From Setaria digitata (taxonomy: Eukaryota; Nematoda; Chromadorea; Rhabditida; Setariidae): 64,000 nt of DNA. The stretch is taken from positions 1 through 64,000 of the forward strand of contig RCAB01000243.1 of assembly GCA_003640385.1 (NCBI GenBank), read 5' to 3'. The position numbers and the translations under genes were made by a program. The notes beneath the pieces were generated by a model, which was not told the DNA's origin, searched no databases, and worked only from the letters and a program-made list of their open reading frames with translations. Below, piece after piece: positions 26,227 through 39,700 of the stretch (position 1 is its first letter; the number at the start of each line of letters is the position of its first letter).

Positions 26227-27451
26227 CTATTTGTTTCCTGCCCAAACAATGATGATTATGATGAGTATGACGATTATAGCGCACATAACGATAATCATTT
26301 TGATATTCTTCCACCAATATTTACGCTTTAAAGTTGCAGCTGATTTCTCAAATTGAGATGCACCTTCCTGTAATGAGAAATGATAACTTTACAGAAACGA
26401 AAAACGAAACATATATCAGAATAAAACATACTTCATACACTATATGTGCTACTCTATTGCCTCGATTCTATATATTCACAGCTATACATAAATTTCCTGT
26501 AGAAGACTAATAAAACTAAGCCTGATATCTCGTTCAACTGATTTGATAGCATACGTCATACCTAGTACAATTTATTACAAAATAGAAAAGAAACTAGATA
26601 ATGCATAATAACTTCTGGAACTCCAAAATATTTTCCAGATCCCACAAACTGATCTTACGACTCTTTGTCCTGTTTAACGAGCAACAAAATGCAAATAAGA
26701 AAATGTGGGGTAAAAAAATAACATTAACTTTACTGTGCCATTCACTCACTTCCCTCAAAAAAGATCTAATGAAATTGCAAGTAAACATTTTGCACATAAA
26801 AAGTGGTATCAGCAAAATTTGGATTAATGATATCAATTAATCAAAAGCATTTTATTAAAGACCAAAAAATTGGTGTTCCTCTCTTTTCCCTTAGACTCGA
26901 TTAAGACAATGACATCAAACAAACCTGAAGCGCATCCGCACGATCGTCTAATTGTGATAACTTTTGGTCACGTTCCAGCACTTTCTCCACATTTACCTGT
27001 AAATGCTTGTTTGATGGAAATGAATTCTTTGTAACTTCAGTTTTCCAAATTCACCCATGTCTACACCATTTCTTATCGTTTCACCTTCAACGCGTCAAAT
27101 ATAACAGGCATAAAAAGTATTCAGATTTGATGCCTTTATATAAACAATTTAATGTTATTTAAAAAAAATGATCTATTTTAACCGTTTGTTTTCCATAAAA
27201 AGGAAGTAACATGAACTCTTCAGCAATGATCTCTCCGCAGTAATCTCATATAATGATTACTTATTTTCCAATGATGATACTTTCTCAAGGAAATCCTCTC
27301 CTCTGTATTACTACGTTAAAAATTATAAACTTACTTTCATAATCCCAACAACTTCATCCACCTGCGCCTGAGTTTGCTGCAAACGTTTATTGGATGGCCT
27401 AGCCCCTTGACTTGCCCCGGGCATGCCACTTTCCTGTCCTCCCACTTCCAT
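26227..27451 (-). CDS. snb-1: Synaptobrevin / VAMP (vesicle R-SNARE)
   Basis: R-SNARE of synaptic and secretory vesicles that pairs with syntaxin and SNAP-25 for exocytosis. Coding exons 27451-27335 (39 codons), 26996-26925 (24 codons) and 26367-26227 (46 codons plus stop) give 109 residues, the length I recall for C. elegans SNB-1. Seen: a variable Gly/Pro-rich head ([20 protein letters not shown]), the SNARE core starting [20 protein letters not shown], the zero-layer region [38 protein letters not shown], then the membrane anchor ([19 protein letters not shown], ending VWAGNK). All introns are GT..AG with phase-0 junctions. This start is the conventional one; an upstream in-frame start in a separate 5' exon (28524-28490) is listed separately. 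Highly conserved and intact. Confidence 0.97.
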
Positions 27452-28489
27452 TTCTCCAAATAACCTGAGTTACAGGCATTACAGAGCTGTGTAAAAATTT
27501 CTTTCTTTAAAATTCAACGAGAAAATCACAATAAAAATAGAATCGAGAAGTAAAGTTCGAGAGAAAATGACTATAAAAAATTTAAGGATTACTTAAATAT
27601 GTGTTGTGGTAAATTTAAAGTTAAATTTAGATCTCAAAAGAAAGAAATAACTGTGAGTGAAGAGGGGTAATCCATGATATATAAATGAAGCATGAAAACA
27701 GAAAATATGCAAATCACACCAGAAATATTTACAAAACATTTACAAATACATCAGAATTTGTAAACAAATCACATTACCAAAGCACCTTCATGGAAGAGAC
27801 ATCTCTAACATTTGCTCCATTCCATACGTGTACTCAGACCACGCTCAAGTGCTCCGTGACGTTAGAAATACGACAAAAAGAAAAACTTAGAAGAGGATTA
27901 AAAGCAGTAACGCAAAAAAAAGAAACAACTAATCGTCCAAGGAACAATCCAATGCAACCATTAACCACAACGTGAATCACCATTAACCGGAACAATTTCC
28001 ACGGCTACCTTAAGCCAATTAACCCGTGATGAAAAACTAAATCCCAGATTGAAGTACATCTGGGAAAGATACTCGTCACCTAACAGTAATTCTGTAGAGT
28101 ATGTCACTTTAATAGTTCTTATTAAGGTTAATATTGGAGGACACCTAATACATGGCAAAACTGGAGAGTAATGCATTGTACAGAGTGTGCATAATTGGTG
28201 GAAGGACAGTCTCTCCTCACACTAAAATAGATTAAAATAATCACTAATTGCTAGCTCAGTTGCTTGGGATTTGTCGGAAAGCAAACAAAGACAGGAAATC
28301 AAAAAGGTTGCAATGGAAGTGTCGGAGAGAATTCCATAGCCATTCTGCAGTCCCTTCTTCAACAACTGTTCACTTAGACTTCAACTAAGGAAATGTTTTA
28401 CCGAAAAGATGAGACAGTTTTGCTGTTTAGAAATATTATCAAGCATTTCAAACAGAAGGGAGTGATTGGGTCGTGGCTTAGCTCGTTAC

Positions 28490-28524
28490 CTTTCATACTG
28501 ATAAATCTGGGACATCACTTCGAC
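28490..28524 (-). other. snb-1: Candidate 5' exon of the synaptobrevin gene, possible trans-splice site
   Basis: A clean acceptor (AAATTTCAG, just above 28524) is followed by 9 bases, an ATG at 28515, and a donor GAAAG|GTAACG after 28490. Joined to an acceptor before 27464 (AACTCAG|GTTATT) it reads in frame into the usual synaptobrevin ATG, adding 13 residues (MSQIYQYERLFGE). Because no exon is apparent upstream, the acceptor may be a spliced-leader addition site. Inferred from splice signals and phase only. Confidence 0.45.
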
Positions 28525-31507
28525 CTGAAATTTAAATTTGAAAAAATAAAATGCAAATAGTGGGGGAATTCTGGCGAATTCTTTCCGTCCTAATTTTTTT
28601 TCTTTTTTTTTGCAATTTTATGGAAGCCGTGTTATTTATAAAAGATTTTGAGAAATGTATGCCTTAAAAACTAATCTCTTGTTTGATAAGTAATTATCGT
28701 GGGAAGAGATGAAGTATTCGAGATATTTTGGTTTTTGTATGTCTTCAGTTAAAGAAAAAAAAAAGCATTAGTAAACAAAACTAATCATGGTTTGTAAAGC
28801 ATATCTTAGTGGCTTCAGATCCAACAAAATAGATAATCTGCGAAAAGACTTCTTCGGATAAGGAATAACAAAGTGAAAGGTTGGTTAGAACAGTTGTCCG
28901 GTTGAAACTAAGGAACATTTTGTTATGAATACTAGGATAATGGAGAATTCCCGATGGAGATAGTTAACAAAGGAACACTAGACCTAATACATTTCTTTAC
29001 CATACACTATCACTCCAAATTCTTTATCACTTAATCAGATAGTTCCATAATGTATCGTTTGAGAAGAAAACATTGGCTGTGTTCCCTACAAGAAAATGAA
29101 TGCTACCGGAAAAAGCGGATGTTATAAAGGCTTCTCACAACAATATTTTATGGCGACTATAAATGAAACATGGCACTGCTAACCGCCGGTCTTTAAGTAA
29201 CATTTGGTTAATTGTTCATTCTTACCTTAAATATGAACTGCAATTTACAAATAAATACTAATTTACCTAACTTATCAGTCAGTTCTAGCCGCCATTTGCT
29301 TTCTTATTTAAATGACCTCAAAACTATGCATACTTGGCTGCATATCTATGTCAATTATTTTACCCTAGTGTGCAATTATACAATCGTTCTTGTAATGTAA
29401 ATTTAGTTGTCCATAAATACTATGACTGATCACCAAATAATGCTTAACAATGATATTTTCATAGTTAACTTGAAATAGAAAAATATAATTCCCATGCTTC
29501 TGAACACGTAAGCGTTACTATGACTACATCTTCGTACGGTTACCAAGTAGTTCTTACCGACAGATCGAGTAATGAAGAATATTCTTCACCAAGTATTCAA
29601 ATAAAATTTCACGAAAGATCTTTCTTGAAGAAGGCCATCAAAGAATACTAGTTATAGCTTGAAAAGCAATCAAACTCATACCATTCAAATTTTATACGAT
29701 CAGAAATGCCAGTAACGATTAGAAATTGGAGAATTTTCAAAGCAAGAGTGATATGGATTTCATAATATATTAGCTCTTCATTTCTCCGTAGATATCTTCA
29801 CCAAGATACTGTGTTACATGGATTTTCTAGAAAAAAAAATGTCATACTTAAGCAATGTAGGTCAAGCATCAGTATAAATCAATACAAAAGACTATTTTAG
29901 AAGGTAGCTTGAGAGAGAAGATAATGATAATCGTCGTAGTGAAGGATGATGAGATTAATAAGGACAATAAAGGATAATGAAGTAAAGATGGAAAATGATA
30001 ACGATTACATCAAAGATGATAATGAGGAAGAGATATAGGTATTATTGGTGATGATGCCAAATATAAGGGCAAATAAAGAGGTCAAAGGGCTTCGTGGATG
30101 TTTCGAAAAAGGAGAAAAAAACTGGAGAGTGACCACTTCAGAAGTAGCTCTAAAATAAGCCAAAATGGAACTCAAAAGCATCGGAAGGCCTGAAGTACAA
30201 CTTATCAAGTCGATTTATGTGTGTTGTGCCGACTTTGACGCTATTTTTTCTCTCATTTCCAGCTCGGAAGCTACCATCATCTCTAAATAACATAACGAAA
30301 AGAAAGAACCTTCCTGTGTCTTCGTTAGTTAGTTGTTGGCACTAGTTGGCCTTTCACAACATCGATTTTGTCCAAGGCCTAATTTCATCTTATTTGCAAG
30401 AATGCCCATAACAACGTCGCTCTTACTCCTTTTATTTCTCCTCCGTCTTTTCGCTGTTAGTCGTCTTTTCTCCAAACTCCGTTAAGCTATGGCCTGATCA
30501 TTACTAGGTCAAAGTAGCCAAGTCTAAGCATCAACTGCAAATAGCAAAAGCACTTCCTGCTATGCATCTGGCGAAAGAAAATTGTTGTCCGGAAAAGATC
30601 ACCCTCCTCTCTATACCACCGCCTTTTTCTCAACTTTCTATCATCGCATTACTCTAACAATTGCAAATATTAAGTAATATGTCTACTTTCCGCAAAAAAG
30701 AGGTACGGATCTGATAGCAAGAACAGTCTCATATAGCTGGCTTTCCGGGAGTCTGATCCAGTCTGGACATATTGCCGGGACGTTAGCTGATCAGCTTTAA
30801 AGTGGATAATCTTTAGACAAAAAAAAAAAAACCGTCCAGAATTTTGATATGCTTGATTCTTCATTTCTCACATCCAGAAAATGACATTGCTATGATAAAT
30901 TTTGGTATCAAGTTTTTAATTTTTAATTAAGAAAAAGAAAACTCCATCATGTAATTCTAACCAATAGGTTGATTAAATTTAATAATCTGACAACTCATCG
31001 TTAGTATCGCTAAAGCGATTTTACAGAACAGTTAATGAAATTTTTTTTATTTTTTAAACTGAACAAAATCTTGGGATTGAATAAGTGCGCTGCGCCAAGA
31101 GATGCAAAATTTCCTATGAGCCAGAAGACCTGCCAACTGAGAAATGGTAAATATGAGAATCCTGTGAATTTACAGGGATTTTATAAAAAAAAAAAAACAG
31201 CTTGCTGTAAAATATAATTAATAGAGAGAAAGATAATCTACATGTGAATAAACGATGATTGAATAAGGTAGGTTTTCCATTTTTTTCTCTTTCCTCTTAC
31301 ATTCTCTTACCGCTTCGTGAAATTAATTTGGCCCACATGTAAATAAAAAATGCATCAAGTCATTTCGAAACGAAAGAGAATAGATCATGAATTAATAACC
31401 GCAAATTTATTGAAACATACTCGATTACGTAGTCTGCTATAGGATTTCCATGATGTTTCACAGAAAAAATTTTTTTTTTCTTTTAAAGGCAACGATTAAA
31501 CTCTTTT

Positions 31508-31546
31508 ATTGAAAATATCGGTAAAACTTTTACCGATATTTTCAAT
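31508..31546. repeat. Perfect inverted repeat, 19-bp arms
   Basis: Left arm 31508-31526 and right arm 31528-31546 are exact reverse complements separated by a single C. The arm is ATTGAAAATATCGGTAAAA. Nearest recognised genes are more than 2 kb away on either side. Confidence 0.9.
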
Positions 31547-31956
31547 CTTTTTCCAATGTTCCATTAGTACATCATACGACTGTAATCTAAATTAAAATTA
31601 AGCCTAAAAATGTGGAAGAATTTAAGAGAAAGATTCAAAGTTGGTAGTTAACAGAAAATTGGTTTTTCATGGCCAAATAATTATAGATAATTACTTTTGG
31701 ATATCTGACACTTTCAGCCATTTTCCTCCTTCTGCCTCCCTCATCTTAATACCAACAAAAATCGATTTTCATAATCCCATTGATGGAATAATTCTTCCAA
31801 TTTTTATGTAAACCTTATTGAAAAAGCCAAAATATTCCTCCTTTCTCCCCCTTCTTTCCCCTCCTAAGAAAAAAACAACACTTTTTCTTGAAAATTAAAA
31901 TTTTTGGAAGATTCTACGACACTCATTAAAGAAATTAATGGTAACTACGAGGAAAT

Positions 31957-32114
31957 CAGTTGAGTTGGTATTCGAAAACGATAACGGGAGAGCTCGTCAA
32001 GGACATGAAGCCAGTGTTATCATCAGATGACGACAGCAGCAATAATAACAAAATGTTGATAGTAACACTGAAGCAAGAAATAAAACGGAGAAAATTGCAG
32101 AAACAAGAGAGGTA
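31957..32114 (+). other. Weak candidate coding exon
   Basis: After GAAATCAG a frame stays open through GELVKDMKPVLSSDDDSS and KMLIVTLKQEIKRRKLQKQE to a donor-like AGAGAG|GTAGGG. The acidic Ser/Asp run then Lys/Arg-rich helix looks protein-like, but no family is recognised and no partner exon was found. May be chance. Confidence 0.2.
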
Positions 32115-32894
32115 GGGGTAGAAAAGGGTCGATGGCCAAGATTGGTGAATGCTTACAAGGCAAGAATGCTATTTGGAAACGTGTAGAGGCACAACTCATG
32201 CAACAGTATTAATTCATCTTATTAGATAACATTTTCGGATTCCAATTATGATTTGAGGAAAAAACTTCTACAATTCTTTACATGTTAATTCATTTAACTT
32301 GAATCTGCCCTAACTACGCCACAGGTCATGGAGGCTGGTTGGGCCAGAGTAATAATGCATGGTTAAATCCAACTGTAATAATTCTTTTTGATATTTCTAC
32401 TAATCCGATCTTCATTTGATGAATGAAAAATGATACTAATAAAGTACTTGGAGGTGCTAACAAGTTAAGTAACATATTAATGCTTGTAGAACATTTATAA
32501 TGAGGAGTATTAACATGGTATTAATAAAGTGGTTGTTAAAGTCACGTAAAATTATATACAAGGATATTAAATCCGTACACTTAAACAAATTAATGAATTA
32601 GCAGCAGATGACCAACTTACCAAGAGTATCTCTAAAATAAAAAGTAAAAAGAAACAAATATAATCTTCAAGCGATTCAATGCGACCACTAAGTACGTAAC
32701 AACGAATAAGGACAGAACAAGCCATCCAATTAACTTGAAACATTAGGAGACATCGAGAAATGCACTGTGCTATCGATAAAACTGCCTGATAATAGTGAAC
32801 TGCTGAGCTGAAACTTTAAATTACTTTTCGAGCCAGAAAAGCTATAGTACTAAAAACCCATGCCACGATCAAAGGTATCATCATGATGATATAA

Positions 32895-33229
32895 TTCCTG
32901 ACCTTTCTTTTTTCCATACGATACTTTTCCCCCAACGTTAAACCCACAAACTAGGATATTTTCAAATCAATTCTCAAAACGCAGATTCAAACTGAATGAA
33001 GGACATACATACAATTCTTTATTGTCGCATATTTCCAACTCAGAATAGAACCGGTTCTCGTCATTACAACGGTGAAAATTGTTCAATTCACCAGTGAAGT
33101 GGTTACACTGTATTCTATTCCAAACTACTCTTTTTAGAGAATTTAATTATGAGACTGACTAATCCAAAATAAATACTATCAGTCACGAATTTCCTGATCT
33201 TTCCTTTTTCCATACGATACTTTTCTCCC
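32895..33229. repeat. Diverged direct repeat, two 39-bp copies
   Basis: Copies at 32895-32933 and 33191-33229, both starting TTCCTGA and containing the shared core TTTTTCCATACGATACTTTT, differ at only a few positions. They are 296 bases apart, and the sequence between is not obviously repeated. Confidence 0.75.
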
Positions 33230-33657
33230 TAACTGCTTGCGTATCTACTTTTGATCTCGTCCTATTCTTTAATACATGACATTTCACGGATAGATCGAAA
33301 AAGAAGCTTATGGTGAGAACAAAACTTGGGTTTAATTCGTTCAGAAATGAAACCGGAAAAGAACAAAACTTCCCTCCATTTTAAAACATAAATACACCAA
33401 AACAATGTGAAAACAGGAAACAACTCAAATTCGCCACTTTCCACTCCTCCTGCAAAACTTTCTGTATGTGGACTTAGTTTTCAGAACTCCATTTAAGTAA
33501 AACTAAGTAAAGGAAGTTCGCTGAAACAAATTTTTTAACGTTTAATTAGATGTCTTGCTTTTCCATATAAAAATACTGTAAATATGAAGCTGCCTTTCAG
33601 ATCGTCGTCCAAAAACAGATTATTGCAAAAATAAACACAAGAACAGATTATTTAAAA

Positions 33658-36600
33658 TCACTCACATTCACTAATAGTTTCCAGATCCGCATAATTTTCC
33701 GTTTTCATATCATTTAAGCCAAGTTCATCGTTCTGTTCCTTGGTGCGATCATAGAAATCTTTCTTTAAACGATTATCGTCCATTGGAGCATTCAAACTCT
33801 AGAATTTCGAACTGCTTATGGAGCTGTTACTACTTAATACTTTCCAGTTTCAGCATTCATAATATCATCATCGCAGCTTTATTTCTAAGCAGAAGCCGCT
33901 TGCTTATTTGCTCACTTTTGGACTTTGCCGATTTTTCCTCCGTAATCGACGTATTAATGAATAACAACATCCCAAATCCCTTACCCTTAAATTCGTTAAG
34001 AAGCCAAAACAATCAGAAAAGAGAAGATTCAGAAAAAAAAAAGAAGAGAAGCTATAGTTTTCCAAATCTTACTTGAATGTAACTGTTACCCGTTGGATCG
34101 TCTAAGACCAAATGAACTTTTTTCCGTAGCTGCAATATTTGCTCAAAATTATCCAAAAATTTCTTCATCTGTTCCTTTTCCGTTTCGCTCCTACTATCAC
34201 CTACCAGAAACAAACCCCCCATTTCCTGAAAGAAAAAATGAGTGCAATGAAACAGGAAGATAAAAAGTATTTTATATTAACAAACAAGGAAAGTACTACT
34301 CTTTTGAAAAGATTAGTTAAAATAGATTAACCTTAAGTTGATCCCTAGTAGACACAAGCAAGCCTTCAACAGTTGTAAATCTTCCTGATAAAGCACCACA
34401 ACCCACTTCCAAATCGAGTTCAGGAATAGACATACTACATGTGTCTGATTTCAGTACATCCCGCGCAAGATCAGTCTCCTACAATGAAGCTCCTGCACAA
34501 ATAACCTTATAATCAGTAGGTTCTTTAATATCTACCGTCCAACAAATTTTTCAATTCTACTAGCACAACAGTCCAGTTTATTATAATTCAACCGGCTGCT
34601 GAGTTAGAAATGGAGAACAGATCATCTTCCCGCCTCTACTCTTCTTGTTAAAAAAGAAAATTAAAATTAACTTCTTCTATCGAAACAGTTAATCTGCAAC
34701 CATGACTTCGTATGGCACTACCACTTTTAACTTCATTCGATTTCCAACCACAAGTATCACAAACAGTACACATTAGAATAACTGTTGTAAAATAAGGAAT
34801 ATCTGTAATTCAATCAATATTTGAAATAATATACTGTGCAAATAAACAGATGTAAGCGAAAAAATACAACTTAGAAATATATGCCATTTGATAAACAGGT
34901 TTATAAGAATACCAGTAGGTTTCATACATGTCTGCGTTGAAGTACCACAGTTAGGACAATCAGTGGCAAACTTCAAAACCTCGTTCTTCGCATCGTCATA
35001 TGATTGAAATGGAGTAGATTCTTCCTGAAAATTGACACTGGAAAGATTATTTCAAGGAAACATTGCACAATAAAAAATATAAACGAAAATTAATAAACAA
35101 ATTACTTCGTCCACACCATCAGCCACAAATCCTAAAAGCTGTTTATCAGCGAGACCTCGATGAAAATGAGTTATGACACACTGCGGATCTACATGGAATG
35201 GAGTGGGATTTTGAATAAAACTATTACCCGACGCATCTCTTATCCTCTGAAAGAATATAAAATTAATAAGCTTTATAGAGCTCGTTAATATAAAAAAGAC
35301 AAAGTACTCTGCCTTCTCGGTACATTTTTAGCAGTTCATAAAATCATCAATTAAAGCTCTCATTCTGCTGCGAAAAAATGGAAAATAAAATTAACACACC
35401 AAAGTGAATTTTTCTTGCTGACTAATTAATCTTTCTATTCGTTTTATGAATTCATCAATTTTTTCAGCACTTTCAGGGTAGCACACACGCCTTTGATTTT
35501 GATCTTGACTGAGACCAGTAATCACGCGTTGTAAAATCCCTTCTACAGTTGTTACTTCTAGAAAAAAAAAAAAAAAAAAAAAAAAAGAAATATTTCACAA
35601 TATTAAGGACTGCGGCTGAACACTACGAAAGAGATTCAGGTTGAAGGTAACCGTTATCAGTAAATCGATCGTTCTAAAATTTTGTTCCTCCTGCAGAGTT
35701 TTAAAAAACTTTGTGAAAAGATCGAACCTCCAGCTTGTGATTTGGAAGGAATAGTTAGCTCCAGTTCTTTGATTTCGACTTCGGCATATTCTGACTTTAT
35801 TACCTGTCGGTTAAAATCCGCCGAATTTTTTACTTGCAGAACAATATCGATTCCGTGTTCCTAGATAATATTAATTAATACATATGAGCCATATTTAAAA
35901 TTCTTATAACTTACAAACCTGTTGTACTTTGATTTTGACAAAATTAGCTAGATCAATCAATGTTTGCAGTCTGAATCCTAATAAAAGGTCCTCAATGCCA
36001 CCAGTCGTTCCACTCAACATATTTCCGTAACATCGATATTATAATAAAGTAAAATCTATTAACAGTAAGTTCAGCATTACTCAGCTTCCACCAAGAAATA
36101 AAGCTTACTTGTGCGGCTTCACCACTTTGCAGTTCGTTGTTACTGTAACCGCAATGATCACAACTAAACGACATTACGATTACTTGTCGATAGAAAGGAA
36201 TCTTTGTGCACAGGATTCGAGTGATACCCTGTAAATGAGCGCGTAAATTACCTCAAAGAAAATTTAATCAACTGGAACAACAAATTATCTGTAAAGACTA
36301 TATGCCCCTGAACTACATTCGTTATATCATTTAGAGATATTATATAGGAAACAGCAGTGATACAATATACTAGCCACGAAACAGCTGAATTTTACTGCTC
36401 ATTTAAGTTTAAAACAAGTTTCGTGGGATGAAATTCGTTCAACTGTAACGTAAAAGAAGAACTCATCCACCTAAAATAAACTTCCTAAACAAAAGAAAAG
36501 TCTGCTTTTTTAAAAATGAGAGAGAAAAAAGTAGGCTGATTGTGTTATATACGAAACAAAAGAATCGCATAATTCGGATGATAAGTATTAACTTCAATCA

Positions 36601-36725
36601 CTAACATTCTGATGACAATTAACACATAAAGATTCCACTTCCATCGGTGCAGCATCTTCATTGTCAGCAGACAATTCACAGAATATCCTATCATTTGCAC
36701 TCTCTATCCCACAATAGCTGCTCAT
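33658..36725 (-). CDS. Zinc finger protein ZPR1
   Basis: Two-zinc-finger protein that binds eEF1A and receptor tyrosine kinase tails and shuttles to the nucleus in growing cells. Ten exons: 36725-36606, 36228-36109, 35860-35728, 35557-35400, 35246-35106, 35024-34913, 34802-34672, 34478-34332, 34225-34073, 33798-33658; total 1356 nt, 451 residues (human 459). First C4 finger: SLCVNCHQN...SFSCDHCGYSNNEL. Second: CPNCGTSTQTCMKP...CTVCDTCGWKSNEVKSGSA. The paired ZPR1 repeats follow each finger (NRQVIKSEYAEVEIKELEL then TTVEGILQRV; RDVLKSDTCSMSIPELDLEV then FTTVEGLL), with DDPTGNSYIQ and ELGLNDMKTENY near the C-terminus. The start ATG lies 18 codons after a TTTCAG that could be a trans-splice acceptor. 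All borders are GT..AG. The intron before exon 4 has a pyrimidine tract of more than 20 T. Confidence 0.96.
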
Positions 36726-39700
36726 ACCGTCAACGCTACTAATTCCCAGCTTTTTCTGAAATTTGATTGAATTTCTTTAAAGAATTGAAGAAATACAAAA
36801 ACTACGTGAAAGCTAGGTCACATAAGCAGCTAATAGCCACGTAAGAGACGTAGATTGGTTCCGCTAATAAATCAAGTGAAAAGAGAGGTTACTACCAATC
36901 ACCACACACACACACCTTACATTTCTGAAACGGATCACGGAATTAGCAAAATTTTAGAAACAGTTTGAAACGCGGTAACATCCGAATCCTTAGGTGAACT
37001 ATGAAACGGGATATCTCAAGCAAACTCCTTTATATTTTTTTCGCCTCCCAATTGTGGTGGGCAAGTTTTTGCTTTTGTTTGGAGAAAAATTGCTTTTGTC
37101 GATTTCAGCGCAGTTAAAACAGCGCTTGTCGTCTTCAGACAATCCAAAAACGTTGGTTTTGCTAGTTCCGTCCCAAAATTTATTTTTAAAAAGTCACTGA
37201 TTAAAAAAAAGTTCAGGAAAAAAAATTTCATAATACTGGGATTACTTTGCTAATGTGCAATTTTTCCTTTAACGCATATAGTAGAAGAATATCTTTTTTA
37301 AAATGAAGATGGCAATTCCACATTTTGCTAAAATTAAGTGAACATCATTTTTCTATATTATTATTATCGGTATTTAATTAAATTCCCATATTCTGGTTTT
37401 AGCCATTTTAATATTTAAATGTCTCTAAATCATTGTGAAGGTTTCCATTAATAAGATTTAAATTTGAACTGATTTTTGCAGGACACTTCTACTGCTGTGG
37501 TTCAATTGCCTGAGCTTCATGCAGCTGTAAGCAGTTGAAAGATTTCAATTCGCAAGCTTAGTTTGTTGTCCCCGCTAAAGATTATTTTCAACGAGCTTCA
37601 CATAATTTGTTATGCAAAAAATAAATAAATTAAGTGTGGATGTAACTCAAAATATTCTGAATATAACACTTTTACACTTGTATTTTTTGTCAGGCAAAAA
37701 ATGCCTTACTAGTGTATATTCAGTCTACAGCAATATTTCTCCAGCACAAATTCTTCCTCTATTATTCTCAAGCTGCTCTTTATTTGATCTTTGAGATCTA
37801 ACTTTAAGCATTTATTAGCTACAAATTATCTTCAAATGTGGCATAAACAATTTAATAGTCATAAACAACAATTTCAATAAATCCAATATCCCTTAAGACA
37901 TATATATGCTAAATTTATATCAGAAATGCTAATGCGAAATGGGCAATATTTTAGTTTTATAAATGTCATTTCAATATTAAATTACTTATCGCTCTTCAAA
38001 TTGTCAATTGTGGTTGCCGATCAAATTGGCAAAACTGTGGTCCTAGAAATATAAAAATAACAAAAAAGCATGAAAAGAAATAAGCCTAGAGCTGTAATGA
38101 TGTTCTGTCTCTTGCAGTCTAGTTAATAGTCATTTTTTTGAATCCATCAACAATATAGAGTTCAAAACCCCCTGAAAATCTATCTTTTAATGTCACTATA
38201 AACCAAAGTAGCTGACACTGTTTCTTTCAGTTATTAATGAATCAAAAAACTTCACTTTATTTTACTTTGCCCTTACTATCACGACATATTAATAAGTTTT
38301 CAGCACAAAGATTTGTTTGCAGCATTTTTATGTATTAAAAAAAAAAAATGCAATAAAATGAGGAAGAAATGTGACTGCATATATTCTAAGTATGAGAGAC
38401 TAAAATTTAACAGAGGCGTTGTATTTCAGCTGTAAAGGTAACTAATAATTACTGGAAATTTTTTTGTTTAATGTAGCTTTCTAGTAATAAATTTTTATGA
38501 AATCTTGATTAATTTTTTTACTTTCAACCAGTTTAAGCAAAAAACGTTTACTTCAGATTTATAACTTGCTTCATTCTTTCTTCAACTTATGTAGCTTCTT
38601 CTGAATTTTCGGTGTTTCCTGATGGCCATAAATATGGTTGTAGCAAGAACTTCCGGTAACAGCTAACAATAGAAACAATTAAGCTGCGCTGTTTAATCCG
38701 TTCACTTTTTAAACATTACTCTCAAATATTTTCGAGACTACCAGAGTTTTTTTGGTTAATTTCTTAAAACACGTAAGCTGCCGCGCTGCAGAAGAGCTCT
38801 TTACTATTACTTTGCAGTTGATGCTTTAACGCTATTTGGACATTCATTAAATTTTTATTCTTACTGTGATAATAAAAAGATTTGTTTGGTTAAATCAAGT
38901 TCAGGATAAATTACTTATATATTTATTTTATGAGAAAATTTAATGAAGAAAAGTCCAAATTAAACTACTAATATTTCATTTGATGAAAGTAATTATTTAA
39001 GCAGCTTCGTCCCTATGTCTTAAAACTTGATGGACTTGTCTTTTTCTCAGCTTTCACGTATCATAAGCTTAAAAAATAAAATCAAAATTGGATGAACTTA
39101 TAATGGTACGGATGTTTTCGTCAAAACTTTATCGGAAAAGTTTAATGTTAGCATAACTTTTTTTTTTTTTTTTTACAACCGCAGCACATTTTTCTAATCA
39201 AGAAGAATTTTCAGCTTAAGATCGAAATCCCTTTCTATATTAATTATATGAAATCGTCGAGCATTTTGCTGTCTACAAACTATCTTAATTCTAAATGAAC
39301 TAAAATACCACTTAACAGAATTACAAAAAACAATTTACTCATTATTACACACTTCAGGTTGTTATTTGCTTATTCGGAAATGCAGAAAAGAGATAATTAG
39401 AAATGAATAACTGAAATAAAATTGGGGAAACCGTAGGAAGAGATGAATATCTTTAAAGGAAGGCTGTCTCTCTGTGGAGTTATCTTATTTTCCAATACCC
39501 TGAAGTGTTTAATACTTGTAGATGTAAGTAATGCCTTTGTTTTTCACGCCTATACATATGAATTCTCATCAGTTTAATCGAATTTAAAAAAATTTATTTT
39601 TATAATTTTAGGTTTTGCTGGACCTAACCAATTATTTGATGTTGTGGAAATTACGTACCTAAATTATCACACAACGATAATCACCGTAAGATCCTTAATT

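Larger units (their letters stand above)
28525..33657. other. Gene-poor AT-rich region (5.1 kb)
   Basis: No recognised gene. It contains a GAT-rich low-complexity stretch at about 29920-30050, a perfect 19-bp inverted repeat at 31508-31546, a weak candidate coding exon near 31960-32114, and a 39-bp diverged direct repeat at 32895/33191. The synaptobrevin promoter should lie at its left end and the ZPR1 3' UTR at its right end. Confidence 0.55.

Noticed and set aside
35922..35998. Open stretch with splice-like ends in ZPR1 intron 2 (LQTLIDLANFVKIKVQQ)
   Set aside because: Its phase does not fit either neighbour, and direct joining of 36109 to 35860 restores the ZPR1 family sequence exactly.
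36994..37231. Opposing open frames upstream of ZPR1
   Set aside because: Open on both strands, no family match, no splice link to ZPR1; could be a gene relic but cannot be supported.
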